A stretch of DNA of 64,000 nt from Tribonema minus. Taxonomy: Eukaryota > Sar > Xanthophyceae > Tribonematales > Tribonemataceae. The stretch is taken from NCBI GenBank assembly GCA_017506865.1, contig JAFCMP010000090.1:1297929-1361928 (forward strand), in the 5' to 3' direction. Of the stretch, positions 35,001 through 44,346 are shown piece after piece. The notes below the pieces were generated by a model that did not search any database, was not told the origin of the DNA, and was given only the letters and a program-made list of their open reading frames with translations. The translations under genes were made by a program, and so were the position numbers. Within the stretch, counting starts at the first letter, position 1; every line of letters begins with the position of its first letter.

Positions 35001-36214
35001 GGAGGAGTTGCGGACAGCAAATTGCGGGCTCTGTCACAGCAAGGAGGCGCGCTATACAATGCAGCTTGATCATCTGCCGCAAGTGCTGCTCGTTCTGCTC
35101 AAACGGACGGAGTGGAACGAAAGCAAGAACGAAGCGAAAAGGGTGAAGCATCACGTTGAGGTGAGCGATCTCAAGCAATGTAGCACTTATGATTCTCAGC
35201 TTAGAGTTGCACCCCAACATGGGTGTGTAATCGCCGCCCGCTGCGCCTCGTCATCACCACCAGCCAGAGTCTATCTGTTGCCCTGACAGAACCACATGCA
35301 AAGGCCGAACATAATATGTCAATGTATGTAGGCAAGCTTGACATATCTCCATCCATTTCGCGTGCTCGGCGATAATGTGAACATGGAAAACGCCTAGAGA
35401 GGAGCAGCAGGCGCCTGGCGCTGAGGGAGTGCGGGGGCAGTAGCAGCTGGCCAACATGGTACCTGACAGCGACACATCATAGCCACAAAGTTGGTATTGA
35501 GCTGGTGAGATCGCATAAGAGTAAGTGCAGTGTCAGAGTCAGTCAGATGCATGAGAGCTACCATGTGAGTGTAGGTGTAAGAGCATGTGTTGGTGCGAGA
35601 GTGAGTGAAGCAGGTTTCTGCATATGCGCAGTTGAGTATGGCCATGCAATGATCATATGGTGCCTCGCTCCCTGCAATGATATGATCTCTCTACAGATGA
35701 GGGTGCACGCATGATATCAACCTTGCTTCAGTAGGATTGATGACAATGTAGTTGATTCCACACGCTTCACAACTTGTCTGTAGCCCCTGCATTCTTATTA
35801 TCAACTGTAATCTACTGTGAAGTTGATGGCAGCCAGTTGACGTTGACGCCATTGGCTGCATTTTATCGCCCGCCTGTGCAGGCGGACCCTCACCTGCGAC
35901 TCACGTGGGCACAGGGCGAAGCCACATATGAGCTTGGTGGCATAGTACACCACCGCGGAGCGGGTGACTCTGCCGCGTCAGGCCATTACTTTGCGGAGAT
36001 GAAGGTGGATAATGAGTGGCTGATCTTCAATGATGACCGGGTCACCACGTCGACAAACAGGGAGACCGACATGCAGATCGCTAGCGGTGTGCAGTACACA
36101 AGCTCTGGGAGGGTTGCCAGGAAGGTAACTGCAAAGAAAGCAACTGCGGCCCCAAAGACCGCATACCTAGGGGGACTTGTGTCTGTGGCTCTGTACACGC
36201 GCTGCGATGCGTAG
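32043..36214 (+). CDS. Ubiquitin-specific protease (USP/UCH), spliced, four exons
   Basis: Exons 32043-32306, 32403-32851, 34611-35160 and 35837-36214 give one 546-residue frame. All introns are GT-AG (GTAAGC, GTGAGT, GTGAGC donors); exon 3 starts after TGACACAG, and phases agree. The Cys box GIANLGATCHLAAVLQLL holds Cys217; QHDAGETLRKILDAV is the usual QDAxExxxxLLD helix; CTRC and CGLC form the zinc-finger pairs; GHYFAEMKV with WLIFNDDRV supplies His471 and the Asp. Exon 2 carries an acidic Glu/Gln linker. It removes ubiquitin from proteins. Intron 2 (1759 bases) contains a whole histidine kinase gene, and intron 3 a faded copy of part of exon 2. Introns suggest capture from a cellular genome. 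The exact exon 3 and 4 acceptors are my best fit. Confidence 0.75.
32945..34573 (+). CDS. Hybrid PAS-histidine kinase-receiver, nested in a USP intron
   Basis: 542 residues starting at 32945 (MGMFDMLPTFRRSCEPVAWA). Domains in order: PAS (about 28-150, ALWDWNLETNRLYWN to GICLDISE), HisKA with phospho-His175 in CHEIRNPLQG, HATPase with N box NLVSNAVKF (Asn301), G1 DNGCGI and G2 GSGLGL, and a receiver with Asp429/430, phosphoacceptor Asp473 in VILDVHMPIMDG and Lys523 in LLKPVS. No membrane segment, so a soluble sensor. It passes phosphate from His to its own Asp and then to a shuttle, perhaps the receiver encoded at 14041. It lies on the same strand inside USP intron 2, starting 93 bases after the donor and ending 37 bases before the acceptor. 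It looks whole. Hybrid kinases are a known trait of phaeoviruses. Confidence 0.9.
   Translation: MGMFDMLPTFRRSCEPVAWACARDNVYLSTILDTSRIALWDWNLETNRLYWNQAMYDFHAKEPPPQGSCEDVVMDEHYMNNVHPDDKQALASATQAIMSAGEGSFYSDWRVLQPDGSTIHLKCRAEVCTAESSGEKHLVGICLDISETVRLSRDVVEAERHSESRLFQLIRTTCHEIRNPLQGMIGCAETQLLLLEKVMGSSKTNDDMANIMAELKSLASDIHACANHQACVITDLLDFEREISDAPQPVCCATNISHMLRDVYLMFQHAAHAHNTSLVLHIPKQLWVSTDVRLTKRIMINLVSNAVKFTDNGTIHISAQHKSDTLTMEVSDNGCGIPDDFKKNIFHVTGCTSQSEYITGSGLGLCIVNQLTNSLGGTISFKDNKPKGTVFTLVVPCEPSLPGSPDMASKDSWTSDDPCFSELDIVVADDNIVNRKVLSRMLQTSFRQVIVVEDGALAVATFESNNPSFVILDVHMPIMDGLKAASIIRKADASVPIIFLTGEIGDSLVNVVHQLKPSQLLLKPVSKNKLLHELKQFRLQNK
35399..35483 (+). repeat. Decayed copy of USP exon 2 sequence inside USP intron 3
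   Basis: The stretch GAGGAGCAGCAGGCGCCTGG through GGTACCTGACAGCGACACAT matches exon 2 sequence at about 32571-32692 (GAGGAGCAGGCGCCTGG ... GGTACCTGACAGCGACTCAT) with a shortened middle. It is followed at 35520-35615 by degenerate GTGAGTGTA-type units like those of the hexamer array at 11.7-12.6 kb. The rest of the intron is featureless. Confidence 0.6.
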
Positions 36215-36438
36215 GCGGCTCTCGCGTGACCCTTCGAGCGTGCGAGTAGTGTACAAATTGCAAGGCAGTGTGTGCAATCGAGGTGTGTAATACGCAGAAA
36301 AATTGTGTGCTGCATTGGTGTATTCAACTCTCCTGTTCTGCTGGCTATGACAACCAATGCTGCTGCTCACAAGTTTGCCAACAGCGCATGGCAGTGCAGC
36401 CCTGACCCGTCCATGCTGCCCCCTCCTCCTGATGATTT

Positions 36439-37719
36439 TCAAAAAGCTTCCAAGTATGGTGACATGATGCCCTGCAATACGCCTGCGTTCATCCCCAGCG
36501 CATCCACATATGTTGCAACAGCCTTTGATTTAAATTCAGCCTTCATAGCATCCGACAAATGCATAGAGAGACCAGCTTCATAGGCCTCTACATCTGCTGC
36601 ACTTGCATTGTCCAGCACAGTCTGCCTGACCTGCGTTGCTAGATTGCTAATTTCTTCTGTGATAGCCCACATCGGCCGCATTTGCTGTGTGTCATCAGTT
36701 ACGCCGTCAAGTGTGGACATGATGCGCACAATCCTACCGGTGCTGCACACAGGAAGTGAGTGCTCAATGCAGTCTGCAAGGCGTTGGATCAGTGTGCACT
36801 TCAAGTTGTCACGTAGAGTTGCATCGTGCAAGTTGATGACATGGTGCCAAACATGTGCTAATGCCTGTCGCTCACTCACACCGAGTGTGGTATGTTGAGC
36901 CTGTGATAGCGCCTTCAGAACGGCTAGCGCATCAGCATTTCCCTCAGCGAGTTTGTAGGCTTGCACCAGAACGTCTGGCATTAGCTGCAGGTCACCATGC
37001 TTTGTGACCAGTGCGGCTAGATTAGTCTTGGTCGCTGCTACAATGGAATGATCGTGCACATTTTGAGTATCCAGCCTCCTGTGTTGGACACGCTGCTGTG
37101 CAACGCGTCTGTGACCGCGCGCATTGCGCCTCACAGGAATTGGCGCTGCCGCTGCGGGGGGTGGTTGGGCAGGTTGTTGCGCTACATTGACTGGCCCGGT
37201 CGCTGCAGGCTGAGGTGCTACAGGCCGCTTTTGGCAAGTTTCATTACACCTGTTCATAGTGCGAGCCAGTGCGCACATCAGCTCGCCATAACAGGTCGGC
37301 AGCGGCGCACCTCTGGTATCTACGCCGCTTACAGGGTGCAATCGCGTAGCAACGTATTGTGCCTGCGCCCTGCCTGCTGTCACAGCATCAGAAGACGCTG
37401 CTATTAATGCATACATGTGCATTGCAAGTACCACATTGGAAGAATAGCGGGGGAAAGCACCTCTGGCATATGTGTCGGCTGCATCAAGCATTGCTTCCCA
37501 GTCTCCACTTGCTAGCTTTGTAGCACAGTTTTGCAACAGCAGCACCTCATCAGGAAGCGCTTCCTGGACAGGTGCAACAACTTCAATTAACCTCTCTGGT
37601 TGCACGTGTGGTTTTGGTTTTTGGAGGGGCGCTTCTTTACATGCCCTCCTGTACAGCATGTAGATGAAGACTGCGCAGAGCACAAGTCCTAAAGCAACTA
37701 TCATATATGTGTTGCACAT
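36439..37719 (-). CDS. Anchored protein with QNVHD-type conserved region, 426 aa
   Basis: Starts at 37719 (MCNTYMIVALGLVLCAVFIY), with one N-terminal membrane anchor followed by RRACK. Residues about 50-165 are helical (LLQNCATKLASGDWEAMLDA), 165-210 is a Pro/Ala/Arg-rich linker, and from about 215 comes RRLDTQNVHDHSIVAATKTN followed by helices to the end. A (D)xQNVHDxxV motif in a helical context with an N-terminal anchor is something I associate with a hypothetical virion protein shared by many nucleocytoviruses; this is from memory. Probably an inner-membrane virion protein. Divergent from the next gene with a TTATAAAA box near 37726-37735. Confidence 0.65.
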   Translation of the reverse strand: MCNTYMIVALGLVLCAVFIYMLYRRACKEAPLQKPKPHVQPERLIEVVAPVQEALPDEVLLLQNCATKLASGDWEAMLDAADTYARGAFPRYSSNVVLAMHMYALIAASSDAVTAGRAQAQYVATRLHPVSGVDTRGAPLPTCYGELMCALARTMNRCNETCQKRPVAPQPAATGPVNVAQQPAQPPPAAAAPIPVRRNARGHRRVAQQRVQHRRLDTQNVHDHSIVAATKTNLAALVTKHGDLQLMPDVLVQAYKLAEGNADALAVLKALSQAQHTTLGVSERQALAHVWHHVINLHDATLRDNLKCTLIQRLADCIEHSLPVCSTGRIVRIMSTLDGVTDDTQQMRPMWAITEEISNLATQVRQTVLDNASAADVEAYEAGLSMHLSDAMKAEFKSKAVATYVDALGMNAGVLQGIMSPYLEAF

Positions 37720-37819
37720 GTACTAGCTTATAAAAAAGTCAGCTGCGAGGGCCAGTGCCTGGACACGCAAGCTGATGCTTTGCCATGTTGGCATTTTTAT
37801 GTAGGGTACAAAGCACGAG

Positions 37820-38416
37820 ATGGTGCTGCAAGGGAGGATACGCGCAGAGCGAGCAGGGCTGTTAGAGTTACAGCGTGAGGGCATAGCGGTAACTACTGAA
37901 GTTGCTGTTGTCGATGAAACCGTGAGCATGTCAATCGTGCTGGTTCCAGACACATTTCTATTCTTTCGATGGTGCCCACCGGCTGTACATCCATTCCATC
38001 GTCCCGACGTAGCTGCAAGCGTTGGTAGTGGACCAACAATCATTGGGCTCGGTGTTGCGCAGGAGTTGTACCACCTGTATGATACAGCGTCTGTGGATGT
38101 GTTTATGGCTGCTGCTGTAGGCGCCACATATGATCCGCGCAGGCGGATCAGAGATTTGGTGCGCCTTCTGATTTTGCGCGATGGCCCGATGGCGTGTAGG
38201 TGTGACAAGTGCCTGAATGATGATGATGACCAGCAACACCCTGTGGACATGGTTTCGCTAGAACCTATTCCACAGGACCTGTGCTGGAAGGCGCCGAATG
38301 GTGTTTGCCACGATATTCGCACTCTAATAGAGATGTATGAGCGTGACCCGCGTGGCTTGCTGCCGGACCGGAGCGGACCGCTGCCTGTTGCACTGCTAAG
38401 AGGCCTGATTGGCTGA
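37820..38416 (+). CDS. Protein with C-terminal U-box/RING-like region
   Basis: 198 residues starting at 37820 (MVLQGRIRAERAGLLELQRE). The first two-thirds are unassigned. Residues about 140-198 read VDMVSLEPIPQDLCWKAPNG, then CHDIRTLIEMYERDPRG and LPDRSGPLPVALLRG, which follows the U-box layout (D-P-x-S-L-E-x-I ... strand ... helix ... P-x-x-R-x-P-L). Many giant viruses encode such DPVSLEPI proteins. It could serve as an ubiquitin ligase or simply as a protein-binding scaffold. Preceded by a CysxxxC pair (CRCDKC) of unknown role. Confidence 0.55.
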   Translation: MVLQGRIRAERAGLLELQREGIAVTTEVAVVDETVSMSIVLVPDTFLFFRWCPPAVHPFHRPDVAASVGSGPTIIGLGVAQELYHLYDTASVDVFMAAAVGATYDPRRRIRDLVRLLILRDGPMACRCDKCLNDDDDQQHPVDMVSLEPIPQDLCWKAPNGVCHDIRTLIEMYERDPRGLLPDRSGPLPVALLRGLIG

Positions 38417-38539
38417 GTGCGGGTAACTACAACTGCTAGTACGGGCCTTGAAGGTTGTGGCTTGAGGGGGTGACTGCACTGTCCGCATGAGTCATTGGAA
38501 GCCGAAAAAATCTTTGCCTATCATTGAACTTGAGCTGTC

Positions 38540-38797
38540 ATGTCCGTGTTTTGTGTTTCACCCAAGCACGCGTCGCCTTTCGACGTGGAGGGTAGACTCA
38601 TAAGATCATACATTGACATTGACGGCTCAGAGTCTCTCGTGTTTAAAGTGATTGTGCACGACGAGGAGCTCATTGCGTGGATGCGATGTTGGCACACAAT
38701 GGGGAGAAGTATACTATCAGCTCGCCGGAACGGAGAGTACACAATCGAGACACACGTCCCCAGGCACAAGTGTAGCATTTCTGTTGTCAAGCGCTAG
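38540..38797 (+). CDS. Small hypothetical protein, 85 aa
   Basis: Starts at 38540 (MSVFCVSPKHASPFDVEGRL). Strand-rich (RSYIDIDGSESLVFKVIVHD, GEYTIETHVPRHKCSISVV) with no membrane segment. It lies in a plus-strand run with the genes on either side (37820, 38892, 39545). No domain is recognised. Confidence 0.5.
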   Translation: MSVFCVSPKHASPFDVEGRLIRSYIDIDGSESLVFKVIVHDEELIAWMRCWHTMGRSILSARRNGEYTIETHVPRHKCSISVVKR

Positions 38798-38891
38798 CTC
38801 TTCGGCAAGCTGTGTTGCAGCCTTGTAGACTCTTTGGTGTGTCGGCTTTCCTCATAATACAATCTCCTACTACAAATTTAAACAGCGTGCA

Positions 38892-39224
38892 ATGCTGTGC
38901 CTTTATTTTGTTGCTTACATGTATGCATACAACACCGAGGGCCTTTCAATGTCAGCCTACAGCAATCTCACAGATGATGAAGTTGCAACCATCACATCTT
39001 TTTTCAATTCAATCGCCAAGGATGGCTTGATAGCACTTGCAGACCTTGGTCAAATTGAGGGTGTAGACAAGAACATGGACGGCATTGTTGACGACTCAGA
39101 GAAAGCTGAGTGCAGCGCCCCTTGGACTGTTGTGTTTCCAACACAGGACAGTGACAGCAGCGGGACACTGACGCTCATTGAGTTGCTAGTTTACAATGCG
39201 CGCGTCAAAAGCGGGGAGTTGTGA
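38892..39224 (+). CDS. Secreted EF-hand calcium-binding protein
   Basis: 110 residues from the ATG at 38892 (MLCLYFVAYMYAYNTEG), a short signal-peptide-like start. Two canonical EF-hand loops are present: DKNMDGIVDDSE (about 55-66) and DSDSSGTLTLIE (about 81-92), each with acidic residues at positions 1, 3, 5 and 12 and Gly at 6. Helices flank both (DDEVATITSFFNSIAKDGL; LIELLVYNARVKSG), so the pair can form one EF-hand lobe. A signal-led single lobe suggests calcium binding in the secretory pathway or outside the cell. Unusual in a virus and possibly host-derived. Confidence 0.7.
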   Translation: MLCLYFVAYMYAYNTEGLSMSAYSNLTDDEVATITSFFNSIAKDGLIALADLGQIEGVDKNMDGIVDDSEKAECSAPWTVVFPTQDSDSSGTLTLIELLVYNARVKSGEL

Positions 39225-39544
39225 CATGCTGAGCCTGCCGCCACCAGTAACCAGTTGAGTCCAATGACCCAAGTGCGTCCACAGCAGCAGAAGCGTGACA
39301 TGAACAGCAGGCGGAGCAGGAAAACAGCAACCACCTGATAAGCTCAGGCGAAGGGCCAAAAACTGGAGTTCTTATTGAAAAGGTGTTGCACACTACCTTG
39401 AAACATGTCTGCATTCTGCTGCATGTGGTGTGTCCACGCCCCTTGTGTCTGCTGCCGCCACTTGACTTGTGTCTTTTGTTGCACCTGCGCACGGAGCAGC
39501 GTCAATATGTCAATAAAATGTTGGTTGACACTCATTCTAACAAC

Positions 39545-39973
39545 ATGAGACTTTGCAGCCTGCTTGCATTGTGTCATTGTGCTCGCGCCTGTCCGAGAGG
39601 CACCAAATGCAGATGCCCACCTCAGCTTGTATGTCCACCTGCAAGTGTATGCCCGCCCCCAAGTGTGTGCCCGCCTCAAAATGTGTGTCCACCACCTGAA
39701 GCATGTGCCCCCCCACCTCCTGCATGCATTCAAATTGTCAACGCAGCGCTCGGTGCGTCTGACCGGCGAGCACCAGTAGCAGATGCCGCGTGTGAGCACT
39801 GGCCGACTGGGGGCAACATGACTAAAACAGCAGTGTTCTGCAAGAAACTGTTCATAGCAGCGTGGGCACTTGGTGTGCCGCTGTCGCTGCAAGCTTTGCC
39901 TGGATTATGCGCTGGCTCCAGACTGGTGGAGTCAAAGGATGATGTTGTATTGTTTCTTATAAAGTCAGCATGA
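39545..39973 (+). CDS. Secreted/membrane protein with Cys-Pro-Pro repeats
   Basis: 142 residues from the ATG at 39545 (MRLCSLLALCHCARACPRGT), which reads as a signal peptide. Residues about 22-60 are seven tandem units of the form CPPxxxV (VCPPASVCPPPSVCPPQNV), a collagen- or silk-like extended rod that may be cross-linked by disulfides. The C-terminal part has a hydrophobic stretch (LFIAAWALGVPLSLQALPGL). Proline-Cys repeats of this sort occur in extracellular matrix proteins of algae and in some virion proteins. The repeat is also seen in the DNA as near-identical 18-base units. Function unknown. Confidence 0.5.
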   Translation: MRLCSLLALCHCARACPRGTKCRCPPQLVCPPASVCPPPSVCPPQNVCPPPEACAPPPPACIQIVNAALGASDRRAPVADAACEHWPTGGNMTKTAVFCKKLFIAAWALGVPLSLQALPGLCAGSRLVESKDDVVLFLIKSA

Positions 39974-39989
39974 CATTCTGGCTGAGAGA

Positions 39990-42900
39990 GGGTCAAGCTT
40001 TGACAGCATCAGTAGTCACCATGCTGAGTCTTGTGCACCCCAGGCTCTGAAGGCGCAAGTAGGTGATCAGAAGTGTAGGTGAGATCAGTGTAAGATAGCT
40101 TCAAGCGTCCCCAGCATTAGCAGAGGTCATACTAAGGCTTAGAGCACAAAGTTGAACTTGCGTTGAAATTGAAGTTCCTGATCCTGGGTCTGTTGAGAAA
40201 AGGGTTCATAGAGTGTAAATAATTGTGGCTCATGATCGAAAGTGAGTAGGAGGTCAGGCTAAGAGAGGTTCAATCTATCCCGTTTAATCTATCCCTACAT
40301 GAGCAGTCACCATACTCAGCCTCCCAGCACACACTTGAACTTCTGAGCACACTTGAAGTTCCAGAGGCTGGGCCTGTCGAAAAAAGTATTTCACAGAGGC
40401 TGACCCTAAACGGGGTTGGTACGACGCTCGCTAGATTTTCGTAACCTGCAAATAAATCAGGCTGCTGATCAGAAGTGTAGGTGAGATCAGTGTAAGAGAG
40501 CTTCAAGCGTCCCCTGCATTAGCAGAGGCCATACTTAGGTTTAGAGCACAAAGTTGAACTTGTGTGTTGGAATTGAAGTTCCTAAGGCTGGACCTGTCGA
40601 GAAAAGGGTTCATAAAGTGTAAATAATTGTGGCTCATGATCGAAAGTGAGGGGGAGGTCAGGCTAAGAGAGGTTCAATCTATCTCTACATGAGCAGTTGC
40701 CGTACTGAGCCTTGCACACACTTGAACTTCTGAGCACACACTTGAAGTTCCAGAGGCTGGGCCTGTCGAAAAAAGTATTTCACAGAGGCTGACCCTAAAT
40801 GGGGTTGGTACGACGCTCGCTAGATTTTCGTAACCTGCAAATAAATCAGGCTGCTGATCAGAAGTGTAGGTGAGATCAGTGTAAGAAAGCTTCAAGCGTC
40901 CCCAGCATTAGCAGAGGCCATACTTAGGCTTAGAGCACAAAGTTGAACTTGTGTTGGAATTGAAGTTCCTAAGGCTGGACCTGTCGAGAAAAAGGTTCAT
41001 AAAGTGTAAATAATTGTGGCTCATGATCGAAAGTGAGGGGGAGGTCAGGCTAAGAGAGGTTCAATCTATCTCTACATGAGCAGTTGCCGTACTGAGCCTT
41101 GCACACACTTGAACTTCTGAGCACACACTTGAAGTTCCAGAGGCTGGGCCTGTCGAAAAAAGTATTTCACAGAGGCTGACCCTAAATGGGGTTGGTACGA
41201 CGCTCGCTAGATTTTCGTAACCTGCAAATAAATCAGGCTGCTGATCAGAAGTGTAGGTGAGATCAGTGTAAGAGAGCTTCAAGCGTCCCCAGCATTAGCA
41301 GAGGCCATACTGAGGCTTAGAGCACAAAGTTGAACTTGTGTTGGAATTGAAGTTCCTAAGGCTGGGCCTGTCGAGAAAAGGGTTCATAAAGTGTAAATAA
41401 TTGTAGCTCGTGATCGAAAGTGAGGGGGAGGTCAGGCTAAGTAAGGTTCAATCTATCCCTGCATGAGCAGTCGCCATACTCAGCCTTAAAGCAAACACTT
41501 GAACTTCTGAGCGCACTTGAAGTTCCAGAGGCTGGGCCTGTCGAAAAAAGTATTTCTCAGAGGCTGACCCTAAATGGGGTTGGTACGACGCTCGCTAGTT
41601 TTTCGTAACCTGCAAATAAATCAGGCTGCTGATCAGAAGTGTAGGTGAGATCAGTGCAAGAGAGCTTCAAGCGTCCCCAGCATTAGCAGAGGCCATACTG
41701 AGGCTTAGAGCACAAAGTTGAACTTGTGTTGGAATTGAAGTTCCTAAGGCTGGACCTGTCGAGAAAAGGGTTCATAAAGTGTAAATAATTGTAGCTCGTG
41801 ATCGAAAGTGAGGGGGAGGTCAGGCTAAGAGAGGTTCAATCTATCTCTACATGAGCAGTCGCCGTACTGAGCCGTGCAGCACACACTTGAACTTCTGATC
41901 ACACACTTGAAGTTCCAGAGGCTGGGCCTGTCGAAAAAAGTATTTCTCAGAGGCTGACCCTAAATGGGGTTGGTACGACGCTCGCTAGTTTTTCGTAACC
42001 TGCAAATAAATCAGGCTGCTGATCAGAAGTGTAGGTGAGATCAGTGCAAGAGAGCTTCAAGCGTCCCCAGCATTAGCAGAGGCCATACTGAGGCTTAGAG
42101 CACAAAGTTGAACTTGTGTTGGAATTGAAGTTCCTAAGGCTGGACCTGTCGAGAAAAGGGTTCATAAAGTGTAAATAATTGTAGCTCGTGATCGAAAGTG
42201 AGGGGGAGGTCAGGCTAAGAGAGGTTCAATCTATCTCTACATGAGCAGTCGCCGTACTGAGCCGTGCAGCACACACTTGAACTTCTGATCACACACTTGA
42301 AGTTCCAGAGGCTGGGCCTGTCGAAAAAAGTATTTCTCAGAGGCTGACCCTAAATGGGGTTGGTACGACGCTCGCTAGATTTTCGTAACCTGCAAATAAA
42401 TCAGGCTGCTGATCAGAAGTGTAGGTGAGATCAGTGTAAGAGAGCTTCAAGCGTCCCCAGCATTAGCAGAGGCCATACTGAGGCTTAGAGCACAAAGTTG
42501 AACTTGTGTTGGAATTGAAGTTCCTAAGGCTGGACCTGTCGAGAAAAGGGTTCATAAAGTGTAAATAATTGTAGCTCGTGATCGAAAGTGAGGGGGAGGT
42601 CAGGCTAAGAGAGGTTCAATCTATCTCTACATGAGCAGTCGCCGTACTGAGCCGTGCAGCACACACTTGAACTTCTGATCACACACTTGAAGTTCCTGAG
42701 GCTGGGCCTGTCGAAAAAAGTATTTCTCAGAGGCTGACCCTAAATGGGGTCAGTACGACGCTCGCTAGATTTTCGTAACCTGCAAATAAATCAGGCTGCT
42801 GATCAGAAGTGTAGGTGAGATCAGTGTAAGAGAGCTTCAAGCGTCCCCAGCATTAGCAGAGGCCATACTGAGGCTTAGAGCACAAAGTTGAACTTGTGTT

Positions 42901-44200
42901 GGAATTGAAGTTCCTAAGGCTGGGCCTGTCGAGAAAAGGGTTCATAAAGTGTAAATAATTGTAGCTCGTGATCGAAAGTGAGGGGGAGGTCAGGCTAAGT
43001 AAGGTTCAATCTATCCCTGCATGAGCAGTCGCCATACTCAGCCTTAAAGCAAACACTTGAACTTCTGAGCGCACTTGAAGTTCCAGAGGCTGGGCCTGTC
43101 GAAAAAAGTATTTCTCAGAGGCTGACCCTAAATGGGGTTGGTACGACGCTCGCTAGTTTTTCGTAACCTGCAAATAAATCAGGCTGCTGATCAGAAGTGT
43201 AGGTGAGATCAGTGCAAGAGAGCTTCAAGCGTCCCCAGCATTAGCAGAGGCCATACTGAGGCTTAGAGCACAAAGTTGAACTTGTGTTGGAATTGAAGTT
43301 CCTAAGGCTGGACCTGTCGAGAAAAGGGTTCATAAAGTGTAAATAATTGTGGCTCATGATCGAAAGTGAGGGGGAGGTCAGGCTAAGTAAGGTTCAATCT
43401 ATCTCTACAAGAGCAGTCGCCATACTGAGCCTTGCAGCACACACTTGAAGTTCCTAAGGCTGGGCCTGTCGAGAAAAGGATTCATCAACTGTAAAAAATT
43501 GTGGCTCGTGATCGAAAGTGAGGGGGAGGTCAGGCTAAATAAGGTTCAATCTATCCCTGCATTAGCAGTCTCCATACTCACCCTTAAAGCACACACTTGA
43601 ACTTCTGAGCACACTTGATGTTCCTAAGGCTGGGCCTGTCGAGAAAAGCGATCATAAAGTGTAAATAATTGTGGCTCGTGATCGAAAGTGAGGGGGAGGT
43701 CAGGCTAAGTAAGGTTCAATCTATCCCTGCATGAGCGGTCATCGTACTGAAATCAGTGTAAGAGGCGGTTCTAGCTGTCCCGCATGAGTGCTTGCCATAC
43801 TAACTAACACACTTGAACTATGCTTAAGTTGACCTTCTCAAGGCTGGGCATCGAGAAATGTTCATGAAGGGCAAATAATTGTAGCTCAAGATCGAAAGTG
43901 TGGTAACTATCTGACCCCCACATGAGTGCTCCCACACTAAGCCTCACTGTGTGCAGGTAATACTTTAGGAACGCTTGAAGTACCCGAGCCTGGTTCCGTC
44001 GAAGGAGGCTGACCCTATATGAGGCTGGTTCGATGCTCATCATGTGTGACTTCCAACAATTATCATATCAAATCGAATTAGCATGTGAGATCAGGCTGAG
44101 AGAGGTTCCAGCTTCTCATGCATTAGCGTACCCACCACGTGCAGGTTGAAGTTGTATTTTTTTTTATGCTCTTGAAGTTCATGAGGTGTAATTATGGAGA
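39990..44200 (+). repeat. 388-bp tandem repeat array with dyad elements
   Basis: Eight good units spaced 387-392 bases; the core GCTGACCCTAAATGGGGTTG recurs near 40400, 40791, 41179, 41567, 41955, 42343, 42731 and 43119. Units contain the dyad GACCC-TAAATG-GGGTC and paired GAACTT/AAGTTC arms. Units of about 41.45 kb and 43.01 kb share a variant (CTTAAAGCAAACACTTGAAC) absent between them, while three units from 41.83 to 42.70 kb are nearly identical, so a four-unit block (about 1.56 kb) has been copied. From 43.4 to 44.2 kb the units are shortened and divergent. Short minus-strand frames inside units are not genes. Possible roles are replication origin, packaging or recombination site, but none is shown. 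Confidence 0.9.
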
Positions 44201-44346
44201 TTCGGCACCGAGATTCAGCAATAAATTCTGAATCGCGCAATTAAAACAGACTGTTAAATGCCCCCGAATTTCAGCATGCTCATTCCCTGTGATCACAATC
44301 ACAACCCGCCCCGCAAGCACACTGACAACAGCAGTCAAGCACACCC

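Noticed and set aside
40270-41282. Three near-identical minus-strand frames of 73-79 residues
   Set aside because: They recur once per 388-bp unit and disappear in later units through small changes; they follow the DNA repeat, not a conserved protein.
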